Assembly (NCBI RefSeq): GCF_007859395.1
Contig: NZ_VOHD01000003.1
Location: 1,161,028 to 1,225,027 of the forward strand
Origin: Planomicrobium sp. CPCC 101110
GTDB lineage: Bacteria > Bacillota > Bacilli > Bacillales_A > Planococcaceae
Reading direction: 5' to 3'
DNA length: 64,000 nt
Shown: in pieces, positions 36,032-45,080 of the stretch
How positions within the stretch are numbered: the stretch's first letter is position 1
Layout: every line of letters starts with the position of its first letter
The notes under the pieces: model-generated
What the model was told of the DNA's origin: nothing
The model's database searches: none
The model's input: only the letters and a program-made list of their open reading frames with translations
Position numbers and translations under genes: made by a program

Positions 36032-36040
36032 AAATCAATA

Positions 36041-36081
36041 TAAAACGCCTTTTTCCCCAAACAAGCGAAAAGGCGTTTTTA
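36041..36081. terminator. Terminator after the glycosylase gene, possibly bidirectional
   Basis: aaaacgcctttt (36042-36053) pairs with aaaaggcgtttt (36068-36079). Also lies downstream of the small minus-strand gene at 36118. Confidence 0.8.
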
Positions 36082-36117
36082 TGTACCTATGCAATTGGAG
36101 ACGAATAGCGGGCCCAA

Positions 36118-36261
36118 TTATGCGTTTGACTCCAAGTCGAAATGTGCTTCACTGTAATACAAAAAAGATTCCTGTTCAATATCTTCCAATTTTTCTTTGT
36201 TCAAGCCGATTTCAAGTTCTCCTGAGAAAATAGGTTCCCACCAGTTTGGCTGATTGTTCAT
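36118..36261 (-). CDS. Small acidic protein of 47 residues, unknown function
   Basis: Begins MNNQPNWWEPIFSGELEIGL and ends HFDLESNA. Acidic and soluble, with a Trp pair near the N-terminus. GAGGAGG lies eight bases before the ATG, which is strong support for real translation. It stands alone between the glycosylase and oxidoreductase genes and uses the shared terminator. I do not recognise a family. Confidence 0.7.
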   Translation of the reverse strand: MNNQPNWWEPIFSGELEIGLNKEKLEDIEQESFLYYSEAHFDLESNA

Positions 36262-36382
36262 CTTGCATTCCTCCTCGAATTTGTGATCTTAATTGTTTGA
36301 CTGTTCTATACCCCCAAAGGTTACACTATTAAACAGAGAAACATATTTTGAGCCATTTGGCCTCAAGGGGAAGAGGGATTCC

Positions 36383-37315
36383 ATGATATCGATCGGCATT
36401 ATTGGAGCAGGAATTGTAGGCGAACGGATCATCAAACAGATCCAGCAGGAAGATGGAGTGGAAATTTCGGTGGTTTACGACGAACAGCAAGAACGATTGG
36501 AAACTCTTCACGAAATGTATGGAGTACCGATTGCTGAAACGATGGAAGAGGTGCTGCATTCACCAATCGACTGGCTGTATATCGGCACACCGCCGTCGTC
36601 CCATGCTGCTATTGCAAAACTGGCGGCAAACTCGGGCATTCATGTATTGAGCGAAAAACCGCTTGCACATGATGCAGAAGATGGAGAAGCGATGGTGAAA
36701 GCGGCAAAGGATTCAGGCGTGCAGACTGCCATGCATTTCCCGCTGATGTACAGCCCGGCTGTCCACGAAATGACCGATAGGATCCGGAACGGAAGCATTG
36801 GAAAAATCGTGCGAGTAGAACTGCAGACGTTTTTCCCGGACTGGCCGCGTGCTTGGCAGCAAAATCCGTGGATTGCGTCGCGGAGCCAAGGCGGATTTGT
36901 CCGGGAAGTGTTCCCGCATTATTTGCAGCTGATCCATCGCTTGTTTGGGGAGCTTTCTTTAGAATCGCACCTCATCACTTATCCGGCACAACAGGACAAA
37001 TGCGAAACGGGCATCATCGCCCAAGCGGTTGCCTTGCAATCAGAAATCCCGGTTTTGCTTACCGGACTCAGCGGGATCGGCCAAAAAGAATTGCTGGAGT
37101 TCAAAGTGTACGGGGAAGAAGGGGTATTGACTTTAGAAAATTGGTCGACGCTTTATGTTTCAGAAAAACACCAAGAGCGGAAACAGCTTACAGAACTGAA
37201 ACCGGTGCCCTCGCTGTTCGAAGAAATGAAAAAACAGTCCGCATCGCTTGTGCCTTTTGAAGAGGGGCTGATCATTCAGCGCTATATCGATCATTTATTG
37301 ACAGAAAAAAGTTGA
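36383..37315 (+). CDS. Gfo/Idh/MocA family oxidoreductase
   Basis: NAD(P)-dependent dehydrogenase of the Gfo/Idh/MocA family, 310 residues, substrate unknown (sugar or related polyol likely). Rossmann motif GIIGAGIVGERI at residues 5-16. The family EKPLA motif follows (HVLSEKPLAHD) near residue 96. ATG 36383 has GGGGAAGAGGG just before it; the frame open from 36293 lacks a ribosome site. The aldehyde dehydrogenase gene starts 14 bases after its stop, so the two are probably cotranscribed. Confidence 0.9.
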   Translation: MISIGIIGAGIVGERIIKQIQQEDGVEISVVYDEQQERLETLHEMYGVPIAETMEEVLHSPIDWLYIGTPPSSHAAIAKLAANSGIHVLSEKPLAHDAEDGEAMVKAAKDSGVQTAMHFPLMYSPAVHEMTDRIRNGSIGKIVRVELQTFFPDWPRAWQQNPWIASRSQGGFVREVFPHYLQLIHRLFGELSLESHLITYPAQQDKCETGIIAQAVALQSEIPVLLTGLSGIGQKELLEFKVYGEEGVLTLENWSTLYVSEKHQERKQLTELKPVPSLFEEMKKQSASLVPFEEGLIIQRYIDHLLTEKS

Positions 37316-37329
37316 ACCGAGGTGGAACA

Positions 37330-38718
37330 ATGAATTTCACAGCAATTGATGTTGAACAGATGATTGAAGAACAACATGATTATTTTTATACCGGCGCAAC
37401 AAAGTCGGCGGATTTCCGGATCGATCAATTGAACCGGCTGAAAGAGGCCATTACCGCTCGCGAAGACCGCATTATGGAGGCATTGAAGAAAGACTTGGGC
37501 AAAGGCGAGTTTGAAGCTTATGCGACAGAAGTCGGTTTTGTGCTTGATAGCATCGGCAGCATGTCAAAAAATCTTAAAGAATGGATGGAACCGGAGAAAG
37601 TGAAAACACCGATCCATCTTCAGCCCGCCAAAAGCTTTGTCATACGGGAACCTTATGGCTCAGTACTGATCATCGGCCCATTCAACTATCCTTTTCAACT
37701 GGTCATGGAACCGCTGATCGGCGCAATCATCGGAGGCAATTGTGCTGTCGTCAAACCTTCGGAATCGACGCCGAATGTTGCAGCTGTTGTCAGGGAGATT
37801 ATTGAAGATGCATTTCCTTCTTATTACATCCGTGTGGTTGAAGGCGAAAAAGAAGAAGTGACCGCATTAATCCATGCTTCGTTCGACTATATATTTTTCA
37901 CAGGCAGTGTGAACGTCGGCAAAATCATCATGAAAGCGGCCGCTGAAAAATTGACGCCGGTCACACTTGAGCTTGGCGGGAAAAGCCCGGCTATCGTCGA
38001 CCAAACAGCCAATTTGGATCTGGCAGCTAAACGGATTGCTTGGGGCAAGCTGATGAATACCGGCCAGACGTGTGTAGCGCCAGATTATGTTTGCGTCCAT
38101 GAATCCGTAAAAGAGGAGTTCGTTAAGAAACTCAAAAAAACGATTGTGAATTTTTACGGAAAAGATGCCCAGCAGAGTCCGGACTATGGCCGGATCGTCA
38201 ATGAGCGCCACTTTGACCGGCTAGCTGACATCCTCCGGAAAGAATCCGCGAATATCGTCTACGGAGGGGATTTGGACCGCGAGGATTTATACATCGAGCC
38301 GGTTGTTTTGGACGGTGTTGACTGGAACAGCCCATCGATGGAAGACGAATTGTTCGGTCCTATATTGCCGATTGTTCCGTATACGGATTTGCCCCGCCTA
38401 TTGGGCCAAATCCGTAAATTGCCCAAACCGCTGGCTGCTTACTTGTTTTCTGAGAACGAACGCGCCATACAGTTTTTCTTGGACAGGCTGCCGTTTGGCG
38501 GAGGCTGCATCAATGATACGGTATCCCATGTAGCCAGTTCGTACTTGCCTTTTGGAGGGATCGGCTCTTCAGGCGTCAACTCTTATCACGGCAAAGCAAG
38601 TTTCGAAGTGTTTACACATGGCAAAGCCATATTGAAAAAATCGACGAAGTTCTCGACCGACATGATGTTTCCGCCGTATAAACGGAAAGCGAAGCTTGTG
38701 AGAACGGTATTGAAATAA
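37330..38718 (+). CDS. Aldehyde dehydrogenase (class 3-like)
   Basis: NAD(P)-dependent oxidation of aldehydes to acids; 462 residues. GPFNYPFQL near residue 110, catalytic Glu in LELGGKSP and catalytic Cys in GQTCVAPDYV near residue 245. The short form and C-terminal SYHGKASFEVFTHGK fit class 3/fatty aldehyde dehydrogenases such as B. subtilis YwdH. GAGGTGG lies five bases before ATG 37330. Second gene of the pair with the Gfo/Idh protein. Confidence 0.94.
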   Translation: MNFTAIDVEQMIEEQHDYFYTGATKSADFRIDQLNRLKEAITAREDRIMEALKKDLGKGEFEAYATEVGFVLDSIGSMSKNLKEWMEPEKVKTPIHLQPAKSFVIREPYGSVLIIGPFNYPFQLVMEPLIGAIIGGNCAVVKPSESTPNVAAVVREIIEDAFPSYYIRVVEGEKEEVTALIHASFDYIFFTGSVNVGKIIMKAAAEKLTPVTLELGGKSPAIVDQTANLDLAAKRIAWGKLMNTGQTCVAPDYVCVHESVKEEFVKKLKKTIVNFYGKDAQQSPDYGRIVNERHFDRLADILRKESANIVYGGDLDREDLYIEPVVLDGVDWNSPSMEDELFGPILPIVPYTDLPRLLGQIRKLPKPLAAYLFSENERAIQFFLDRLPFGGGCINDTVSHVASSYLPFGGIGSSGVNSYHGKASFEVFTHGKAILKKSTKFSTDMMFPPYKRKAKLVRTVLK

Positions 38719-38745
38719 GCGGCCTTTGGTCGCTTTTTTCTTTTT
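38715..38745 (+). terminator. Terminator after the aldehyde dehydrogenase gene
   Basis: aagcggcc / ggtcgctt stem followed by TTTTTTCTTTTT. Confidence 0.75.
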
Positions 38746-38779
38746 ACTCCTGCTATGATAAGGACAAGAGGTGATCGGA

Positions 38780-39478
38780 ATGGCAGAGCGCATACTCATT
38801 GTGGAAGATGAAAAAAGCATTGCCCGTGTATTGGAGCTTGAACTAGCATATGAAGGCTATGAAACAGCAGTAGCCTATACAGGGGCAGAAGGGCTGATCA
38901 AGTTTCGGGAAAATGAATGGAATTTGATCCTTCTCGATTTGATGCTTCCCGAAATACATGGATTGGACGTATTAAAACGCATCCGGTCGTCGAATATGGA
39001 TACGCCGGTTATTTTGCTGACTGCTAAAAGCGACGTCAAAGACAAAGTGGCGGGACTCGATTTAGGCGCAAATGATTATGTCACAAAGCCGTTTGAAATT
39101 GAGGAATTGCTGGCCCGGATCCGTGCATGCTTGCGCCTGAACAATACCAATGACAGTAAGGATGGGCATCGTTTCGAAGAACTGGAACTGAATGAAAGCA
39201 CACGGGGCGTATCAAGAAATGGCCGCGCCATTGAACTGACCCCCAGGGAGTTTGATTTGCTCTTATACTTGATGCAGCATCCAAAGCAAGTGCTTAGCCG
39301 GGAACAAGTGCTGAACGCTGTTTGGGGCTATGACTATTACGGAGACACGAATGTGATTGACGTTTATATCCGCTACTTACGGAAAAAAATCGATGCCGGA
39401 GAACCTTCAACTTATATTCAGACTGTCCGAGGGATAGGGTATGTGCTGAAGGAGCATCCGAATGAAACTGAAAAATAA
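38780..39478 (+). CDS. Response regulator, OmpR/PhoB family (YkoG-like)
   Basis: DNA-binding response regulator, 232 residues. Receiver domain with acidic pair VEDEKS, phospho-acceptor Asp in LLDLMLP near residue 52 and Lys in TKPFEIEELL. Winged-helix domain from about residue 130 (LTPREFDLLLYL, GYDYYGDTNVIDVYIRYLR). GAGGTG lies six bases before ATG. The next genes are a sensor kinase and PepSY proteins, the ykoGHI-like arrangement. Triple 11-bp spaced repeats at 41556-41584 are a candidate binding site. Confidence 0.93.
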   Translation: MAERILIVEDEKSIARVLELELAYEGYETAVAYTGAEGLIKFRENEWNLILLDLMLPEIHGLDVLKRIRSSNMDTPVILLTAKSDVKDKVAGLDLGANDYVTKPFEIEELLARIRACLRLNNTNDSKDGHRFEELELNESTRGVSRNGRAIELTPREFDLLLYLMQHPKQVLSREQVLNAVWGYDYYGDTNVIDVYIRYLRKKIDAGEPSTYIQTVRGIGYVLKEHPNETEK

Positions 39479-40829
39479 AATCCATTTATGGTCGACGCTT
39501 TTGATGTTGGTCATTTTGTTTGTATTGATGATAGTTGTTTATTTTACATTCAGCAGGCTTGCCCATTCAACAGAAGTCAGCCAGCTGGAAACAGAAGCTG
39601 AAACCATCGTTACGGCCATTCATGCCAATCCGGCAGACGATCCGAGCGCGGTCTTGCGGGCCTATGTGCCGCCAAATGGCTTGATCAAAGTGGCCGATGG
39701 CAATGTGGAACTGATTCGGGAAATCCGTGATCCGCAAGTTACAGGCGAATTCCCTGCCGAGGTGGAAGAAAACTCCGGGACACTTCGATTGGACAATAAG
39801 CTGTTTGCATATGTTAAAGCACCTGTCATATGGACTGACGGAGAAATAGCTTCACTCATTGTTGCACAAGAACTGCAGGATGTAAGCGGAAATCTGCAAA
39901 CATTGAAGCTCGTACTTGTTGCGGTTGCGTTATTGGCGATGATTCCGATTGTTCTCTCCAATGCCGCCCTTGGCAGGCTTGTAACAAAACCGGTCACCAA
40001 CCTGACAACTACAATGACGCGCATCCAAAAAAGCGGGCAGTTTGAAAAACTTCCTATTGAGAACGAAGCGGATGATGAAGTAGGGCAAATGGGAAAGACA
40101 TTCAATGAAATGATAGAGCTTCTTGAAGAGAATTATCGAAAACAGGAGGAATTTGTTTCAAATGCATCCCATGAATTGAGAACACCGCTGACAGTCATCG
40201 GAAGCTACGCAAAATTATTGCAGCGGCAAGGAATGGGCGATGAAAAAATCGCGAAAGAAGGTTTGAGTGCAATTGCAGCAGAAAGCGACCGCATGAAGAT
40301 ACTGATGGAGCAATTGCTTCATATTGCGAGGCGCAGTGAAGCCCAGCTGGAATTAACGGAAGTTAACTTGATCGAAGTCCTTGGACAAACCACGGCAGCG
40401 ATGAGAACTTCCTATAATAGGGACTTCTCGTTGTTGGCTTATGAGTCCCATATCAAAGTCAAAACGGATGTTTCAAAGCTGAAGCAATTGTTATACATTC
40501 TCCTGGATAACGCTTTGAAATACAGTTCAGCCGGAGTGGAAGTTGTGGTTCGAAATGAGAAGGATCTGATCATCCAAATTCGTGATCATGGCATCGGCAT
40601 CCCGAAAGAATCCCTGCCCTATGTTTTTGAGCGCTTTTACCGTGTGGACAAAGCGCGAAGCCGTGAAACTGGCGGTTTCGGCCTCGGCCTTTCATTGGCT
40701 AAGCAACTCGCTGACCGTCTTGGGGCCAAGCTGGAAATCGAAAGCATAGAACAGTTGGGTACGACTGTTTCAATCATTTTCTCATCGGATTTTAATGTTG
40801 AAGAGCTACACTCGAGCGAGGAGGGATGA
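39462..40829 (+). CDS. Sensor histidine kinase (YkoH-like)
   Basis: Membrane sensor of the upstream regulator, 455 residues. TM1 about residues 11-31, extracytoplasmic sensor about 32-145, TM2 about 148-168. HAMP follows to about 220, then the H-box VSNASHELRTPLTV near residue 230. The N, G1 and F boxes are DNALKYSS, DHGIGIP and GGFGLGLSLAK. The gene overlaps the regulator by 17 bases. The signal is unknown; its PepSY neighbours suggest cell envelope or protease-linked control. Confidence 0.93.
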   Translation: MKLKNKIHLWSTLLMLVILFVLMIVVYFTFSRLAHSTEVSQLETEAETIVTAIHANPADDPSAVLRAYVPPNGLIKVADGNVELIREIRDPQVTGEFPAEVEENSGTLRLDNKLFAYVKAPVIWTDGEIASLIVAQELQDVSGNLQTLKLVLVAVALLAMIPIVLSNAALGRLVTKPVTNLTTTMTRIQKSGQFEKLPIENEADDEVGQMGKTFNEMIELLEENYRKQEEFVSNASHELRTPLTVIGSYAKLLQRQGMGDEKIAKEGLSAIAAESDRMKILMEQLLHIARRSEAQLELTEVNLIEVLGQTTAAMRTSYNRDFSLLAYESHIKVKTDVSKLKQLLYILLDNALKYSSAGVEVVVRNEKDLIIQIRDHGIGIPKESLPYVFERFYRVDKARSRETGGFGLGLSLAKQLADRLGAKLEIESIEQLGTTVSIIFSSDFNVEELHSSEEG

Positions 40830-40831
40830 TC

Positions 40832-41515
40832 ATGCGTAATCGGCTGCTTGTGGTTTTGGCTACAGTTTTTCTTGGAGCACTTGTTTTGGTTCTGCTTCTG
40901 AACAGCCATTCAGGTGAAGAGGAAATCAGTGCAGAAGATGCCGAAACAAAAGTCATGGAGTTGTACGGGGGGGAGGTGGAAGAAACCCTCACTTCTAGTG
41001 AATCCTATGAAATACGAATTGTGCGCGAAGATGGCCGATATACGGCCCAAGTCGACAGGCAGACAGGACGGATAGGATCCATGGAACTAAACGAAAAAAC
41101 AAAAAAATCCCAAAAACTGAATGAAGAAGAAGCCTCCGCTATTGCATTGCAGGAAGTCGAAGGAGAAGCCGGGAAAGTGGTTTATTCCAAGGAAAACAAC
41201 GAGTTCAATGTGGAAGTTATAGGGGCGGAAAAGATATCCACTGTTATTATAGCCGCCGATACTGGAGAAGTCCGAAAGATAACAAATGAGGCAGTGGAAA
41301 CAGATCCGGTTTCTGAGCCTGTCATTACGCAAGAAGAAGCAATCGGGATTGCGAAAAAAACGCTGGACGGTGAAGTTGGGGAAGTGGACTTTGTGGATTC
41401 TGAAGACGGTGGCTACTATTTGATCGATATAGAAAATGAAGAAACCGAACAAGAAGTGCTTGTGCAGATTCATGCCATCCGCGGCGAAACTATGACAGTG
41501 GAGTGGGATGACTAG
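40832..41515 (+). CDS. Membrane-anchored protein with PepSY domains (first)
   Basis: 227 residues. N-terminal membrane anchor (about 4-21) and an exported part with PepSY-type repeats: EISAEDAETKVMELYGGEVEE, then LNEEEASAIALQEVEGEAG, then ITQEEAIGIAKKTLDGEVG (each shown in part). PepSY domains inhibit or regulate secreted peptidases in other systems. ATG 40832 has GAGGAGGG six bases upstream; the ATG at 40826 is too close. The gene follows the kinase directly, so it belongs to the same operon. Confidence 0.87.
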   Translation: MRNRLLVVLATVFLGALVLVLLLNSHSGEEEISAEDAETKVMELYGGEVEETLTSSESYEIRIVREDGRYTAQVDRQTGRIGSMELNEKTKKSQKLNEEEASAIALQEVEGEAGKVVYSKENNEFNVEVIGAEKISTVIIAADTGEVRKITNEAVETDPVSEPVITQEEAIGIAKKTLDGEVGEVDFVDSEDGGYYLIDIENEETEQEVLVQIHAIRGETMTVEWDD

Positions 41516-41555
41516 AATCGTATCCTGGTAGCAGGAAGAAAAAACTCTGAGAGAC

Positions 41556-41622
41556 TTTTCATGTTTTTCTCATCAACTTCTCATAAAGCCTTAACGCTCT
41601 GCTCAGAAGAGGGGGCTATAGT
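41556..41622 (+). promoter_or_regulatory. Promoter with three 11-bp-spaced repeats, candidate response-regulator site
   Basis: TTTTCAT (41556-41562), TTCTCAT (41567-41573) and TTCTCAT (41578-41584) lie on one helix face, exactly 11 bases apart. A -10 TATAGT is at 41617-41622 and TTAACG at 41591-41596 is a poor -35. Such direct repeats upstream of a weak -35 are typical of OmpR/PhoP-type activators. Control by the neighbouring two-component system is inference. Confidence 0.5.
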
Positions 41623-41651
41623 AAAGGCATACCGAATGAGGAGGAGATCAA

Positions 41652-42281
41652 ATGATGAAGAAAACTATTTATGCTGCAACAACTGTTGGAGTGCTGGCTT
41701 TTGGAGGAATCGTTTTTGCCAATACGGATGCAACAGGAAGCGAAAAGGACGCCAGCTCCAAACAGGTGGATTCCACTGAAAGCCAAAGTGCAGCAACTTC
41801 CAGGGAGACCTTGCTGACATTTGAAGAAGCGTCGCAAAAAGCATTGGAAATCGCTAATGGATCAATTACGGATATCGAACTTGAAGACGCTGAGAACAAT
41901 CCGTATTATGAAGTGGAAATAAACTATGATGGCTATGAGTATGATTTGAAATTAGATGCCTCCAGCGGTGAAGTCTTGCAGCAAAAGCGTGAAAAAGACG
42001 ATGGAGATGACCTTTCCGGAAAAGCTTTAGGAAGTAAGGATTTTATCAGTTCAAACGAAGCAATTGAAGCCGCTCGTACTGTAGCAAAAGGAACGGTGGA
42101 AGATGTAAGTATGGATGATGATGATGGAGTGGCAAGTTATGAAGTCGAACTGAAAGACGGCAAGACGGATCATGAAGTAAGGGTGAATGCGGCAGATGGT
42201 TCAATTCTAGAACATGATTCAGACGATAATGATAATGATGACGATGATGATGATGATGATGATGATGATGACAATGATTGA
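41652..42281 (+). CDS. Exported PepSY-domain protein with poly-Asp tail (second)
   Basis: 209 residues. Signal peptide or anchor at about residues 4-24 (IYAATTVGVLAFGGIVFA), then two PepSY repeats (LTFEEASQKALEIANG and ISSNEAIEAARTVAKG). The end is a run of Asp and Asn, coded by nine consecutive GAT triplets. The acidic tail could bind Ca2+ or other cations at the cell wall. GAGGAG lies before two ATG codons (41652, 41655). It has its own promoter with the repeats described above and resembles the YkoI group. Confidence 0.86.
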   Translation: MMKKTIYAATTVGVLAFGGIVFANTDATGSEKDASSKQVDSTESQSAATSRETLLTFEEASQKALEIANGSITDIELEDAENNPYYEVEINYDGYEYDLKLDASSGEVLQQKREKDDGDDLSGKALGSKDFISSNEAIEAARTVAKGTVEDVSMDDDDGVASYEVELKDGKTDHEVRVNAADGSILEHDSDDNDNDDDDDDDDDDDDND

Positions 42282-42293
42282 ATCTGAAGATGG

Positions 42294-42321
42294 AAAAAGG
42301 AGCCGGGGGGCTTCTTTTTTC
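42294..42321 (+). terminator. Terminator after the second PepSY gene
   Basis: aaaaaggagcc / ggcttctttttt stem with loop gggg. The remaining gap to 42537 shows no gene or known RNA motif. Confidence 0.8.
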
Positions 42322-42537
42322 GTTTCTCTGAAGGCGGGAATTTTCTGTATATCAGAGGATAAGGATGACAAATAAAGTGTTCTAAAAATTCATGCTATCG
42401 ACAAACAATCCCCTTTTCAGTAAAACGTTCCCAAAAGCTGCTATGCCGCAGTTGATTTCCATCGATAGGTCTATACATTTGGCTGTCGGAAACCGTTCTG
42501 TTTTGATATGATTATAAAATCAGGGGGGCGTTCCGAG

Positions 42538-43590
42538 ATGACGTACGAATGGAAACAAAATGAAACAATTGAACTTTTAAATAGATTGGTCGATATTCCG
42601 AGTCCATCAGGCTATACGCATTCGATCATGGAACTCATCGGGGAACTGTTGAAGGAATGGAATGTGGGGCACACGACAACCAGAAAAGGCGGCATTATCG
42701 CGACAATCAAGGGGCAGGACCAAGAACGCCATCGGCTATTGACGGCGCATGTCGATACCCTTGGGGCGATGGTAAAGGAAATCAAGCCGAATGGACGTTT
42801 AAAATTGTCGCTAGTCGGCGGGTTTAAATTCAATGCAGTTGAGGGCGAGAATTGTCTGATCCACACTGCAGATGGCAAAGAAATTTCAGGGACAATTTTG
42901 CTGCATCAAACAACGGTGCATGTATATAAAGACGCGGGCTCTGCGGAACGCAACGAGAACAATATGGAAGTCCGGCTGGATGAAAAAGCTTTCACTCAAT
43001 CGGATGTCCATGCTCTCGGCATAGAAGTCGGTGATTTCGTTTCTTTCTCGCCCCGTTTTACCGCGACAGATTCGGGTTACATCAAATCACGCCACTTGGA
43101 TGATAAGGCCAGTACGGCATTATTGCTTCAGCTGGTAAAGAACTTAAGTTCAACGGATATAATGTTGCCGCATACCACCCATTTTTACATATCGAACAAT
43201 GAAGAAATCGGTTATGGCGGAAATTCGAATATTCCGGAACAGACAGAAGAATACATTGCGGTCGACATGGGAGCGATTGGAGACGGACAAGCCTCCGATG
43301 AATACACGGTTTCCATCTGCGCCAAAGATTCCAGCGGCCCGTACCATTACGGACTGACGCGCCATTTGGTCAATTTAGCTAAAACAAATGAAATACCTTT
43401 CAAAGTGGACATTTATCCGTATTATAGTTCTGACGCTTCGGCTGCTGTCAATGCGGGATATGATGTCAAACACGCTTTATTCGGTCCGGGCATAGAAGCT
43501 TCGCACTCTTACGAACGGACACATACGGATTCTTTAAAGGCTGCGTCAGCATTGCTCCATGCATATGTATTGTCGCCGCTGGTTTCTTAA
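42538..43590 (+). CDS. M42 family metallopeptidase (glutamyl aminopeptidase/endoglucanase-like)
   Basis: Probable cytoplasmic dinuclear-metal aminopeptidase, 350 residues. Metal and catalytic residues are visible in LLTAHVDTLG, SRHLDDKAS, ISNNEEIGYGG and AVDMGAIGDG, with a late ligand in SHSYERTHTDS. It could trim peptides supplied by Opp and PepF. ATG 42538 follows GGGGGCG; the ATG at 42508 has no site. murE starts 15 bases after its stop. Confidence 0.92.
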   Translation: MTYEWKQNETIELLNRLVDIPSPSGYTHSIMELIGELLKEWNVGHTTTRKGGIIATIKGQDQERHRLLTAHVDTLGAMVKEIKPNGRLKLSLVGGFKFNAVEGENCLIHTADGKEISGTILLHQTTVHVYKDAGSAERNENNMEVRLDEKAFTQSDVHALGIEVGDFVSFSPRFTATDSGYIKSRHLDDKASTALLLQLVKNLSSTDIMLPHTTHFYISNNEEIGYGGNSNIPEQTEEYIAVDMGAIGDGQASDEYTVSICAKDSSGPYHYGLTRHLVNLAKTNEIPFKVDIYPYYSSDASAAVNAGYDVKHALFGPGIEASHSYERTHTDSLKAASALLHAYVLSPLVS

Positions 43591-43604
43591 TTAGGAGGAT
43601 TAAT

Positions 43605-45080
43605 ATGAACATCACGCACTTACTTGAAAATATCCCTTACAAAAAAATAGACGGCATTTTGCCTGAAAGCATTACGCACATCACGATGGATTCCAGAGAC
43701 GTCAAGGAAGATTCTCTGTTTGTTTGCATCAAAGGCTATACGGTGGATGGCCATAATTTTGCAGAACAAGCCGCAAAGAACGGGGCTACGGTTATTTTGT
43801 CTGAAAAGCCGCTTCCCGAAGTCCAGAAAGCGGCGGTGGTCATCGTTGAAGATACAACTCGTGCGATTGGCAGTTTGGCTGCGAAATTTTACAGCTATCC
43901 TTCAAAAGAAATGCAGATGATCGGAGTTACAGGAACTAACGGCAAAACGAGCGTAGCCGGCATGCTTCATGCCATGTTGATGGAATTGGGGGAAAAATCG
44001 GCATTGACTGGAACTATCGGATTCAATTTGAATGGGGAGCTGTATCCATCGGCAAACACCACAAGCGATGCGCTAACCACACAACAGATGATTTTCCGAG
44101 CCAAAGAGGAAGGCTGCACTCATATGTCGATGGAAGTCTCTTCGCATGGATTGGTGCTCGGCCGCTTGGCGGGCGTTGAATTCAATACAGCGATATTCAC
44201 CAACCTGACGCATGATCACTTGGATTTCCATGGAACGATGGAGGAATACGGCCATGCAAAAGGTCTGCTGTTCTCGCAGCTTGGCCAGAACATGGCTGAA
44301 AAAAAACAAGCGGTCCTGAATGCAGATGATCCTTGGTCTGAACAGTTCGCTAAAATGACGCCGCATCCGGTTTATACGTACGGTGTCCACAATGATGCCC
44401 AATTCAAGGCCAGCAATATCGATATGGACCATAGGGGAACCACTTTCACTTTAACGTGCAGCGAAGGGGAATTTCCAGCAGCCATGCGGTTATTGGGACA
44501 TTTCAATGTGTCCAACGCGCTTGCGGCCATTACGGCCCTCTATGCAGAAGGGTTTGCGCTGGATGATATTTTGGCGGCCTTATCGGTTATCCCGCCGGTG
44601 GAAGGGCGCATGCAAAAAGTTGAAGTGGATGCGCCAATCACCATCTTTATCGATTACGCCCACACACCGGACGCAATCGAAAAAGCATTGAACGCAGTGG
44701 AAGATTTCAAGAAAAATAAAGTCATTTTCTTGGTGGGGACAGGCGGCAACCGCGACAAATCGAAGCGCCCAAGCATGGCGGAAAAAGCGTCGATTGCCGA
44801 CTATGTTGTTTTGACAACGGATGATCCCCGCTATGAAGAATATGATAGTATCTTAGGCGATCTGAAAGTCGGGATGGCGCATAAGAACTTCGCGTGCATC
44901 GGCGACCGAGCGGAAGCGGTGCGGCATGCTGTACAACAAGCGGAGCGAGGAGATATTATCATTCTAGCCGGAAAAGGGCATGAAGATTACCAGATTATCG
45001 AATCGACCAAATACCCCCACAGCGACAAAGAGATCGCCATTGAAGAAGCGAAGAAAAAATTCCAGGAAAAAGAGGCCTAA
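43605..45080 (+). CDS. murE: UDP-N-acetylmuramoyl-tripeptide synthetase MurE
   Basis: Adds the third amino acid of the peptidoglycan stem peptide; 491 residues. P-loop GVTGTNGKTS near residue 110, FTNLTHDHLDFHGT in the middle domain, and C-terminal IDYAHTPDAIEKAL and GTGGNRDKSKRP. At the specificity position it reads DDPR rather than the DNPR of diaminopimelate enzymes. Planococcaceae typically carry L-Lys in this position, so it may be an L-lysine ligase. GGAGG lies 8 bases upstream. The murE–prfC pair is also found in staphylococci. Confidence 0.92.
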   Translation: MNITHLLENIPYKKIDGILPESITHITMDSRDVKEDSLFVCIKGYTVDGHNFAEQAAKNGATVILSEKPLPEVQKAAVVIVEDTTRAIGSLAAKFYSYPSKEMQMIGVTGTNGKTSVAGMLHAMLMELGEKSALTGTIGFNLNGELYPSANTTSDALTTQQMIFRAKEEGCTHMSMEVSSHGLVLGRLAGVEFNTAIFTNLTHDHLDFHGTMEEYGHAKGLLFSQLGQNMAEKKQAVLNADDPWSEQFAKMTPHPVYTYGVHNDAQFKASNIDMDHRGTTFTLTCSEGEFPAAMRLLGHFNVSNALAAITALYAEGFALDDILAALSVIPPVEGRMQKVEVDAPITIFIDYAHTPDAIEKALNAVEDFKKNKVIFLVGTGGNRDKSKRPSMAEKASIADYVVLTTDDPRYEEYDSILGDLKVGMAHKNFACIGDRAEAVRHAVQQAERGDIIILAGKGHEDYQIIESTKYPHSDKEIAIEEAKKKFQEKEA

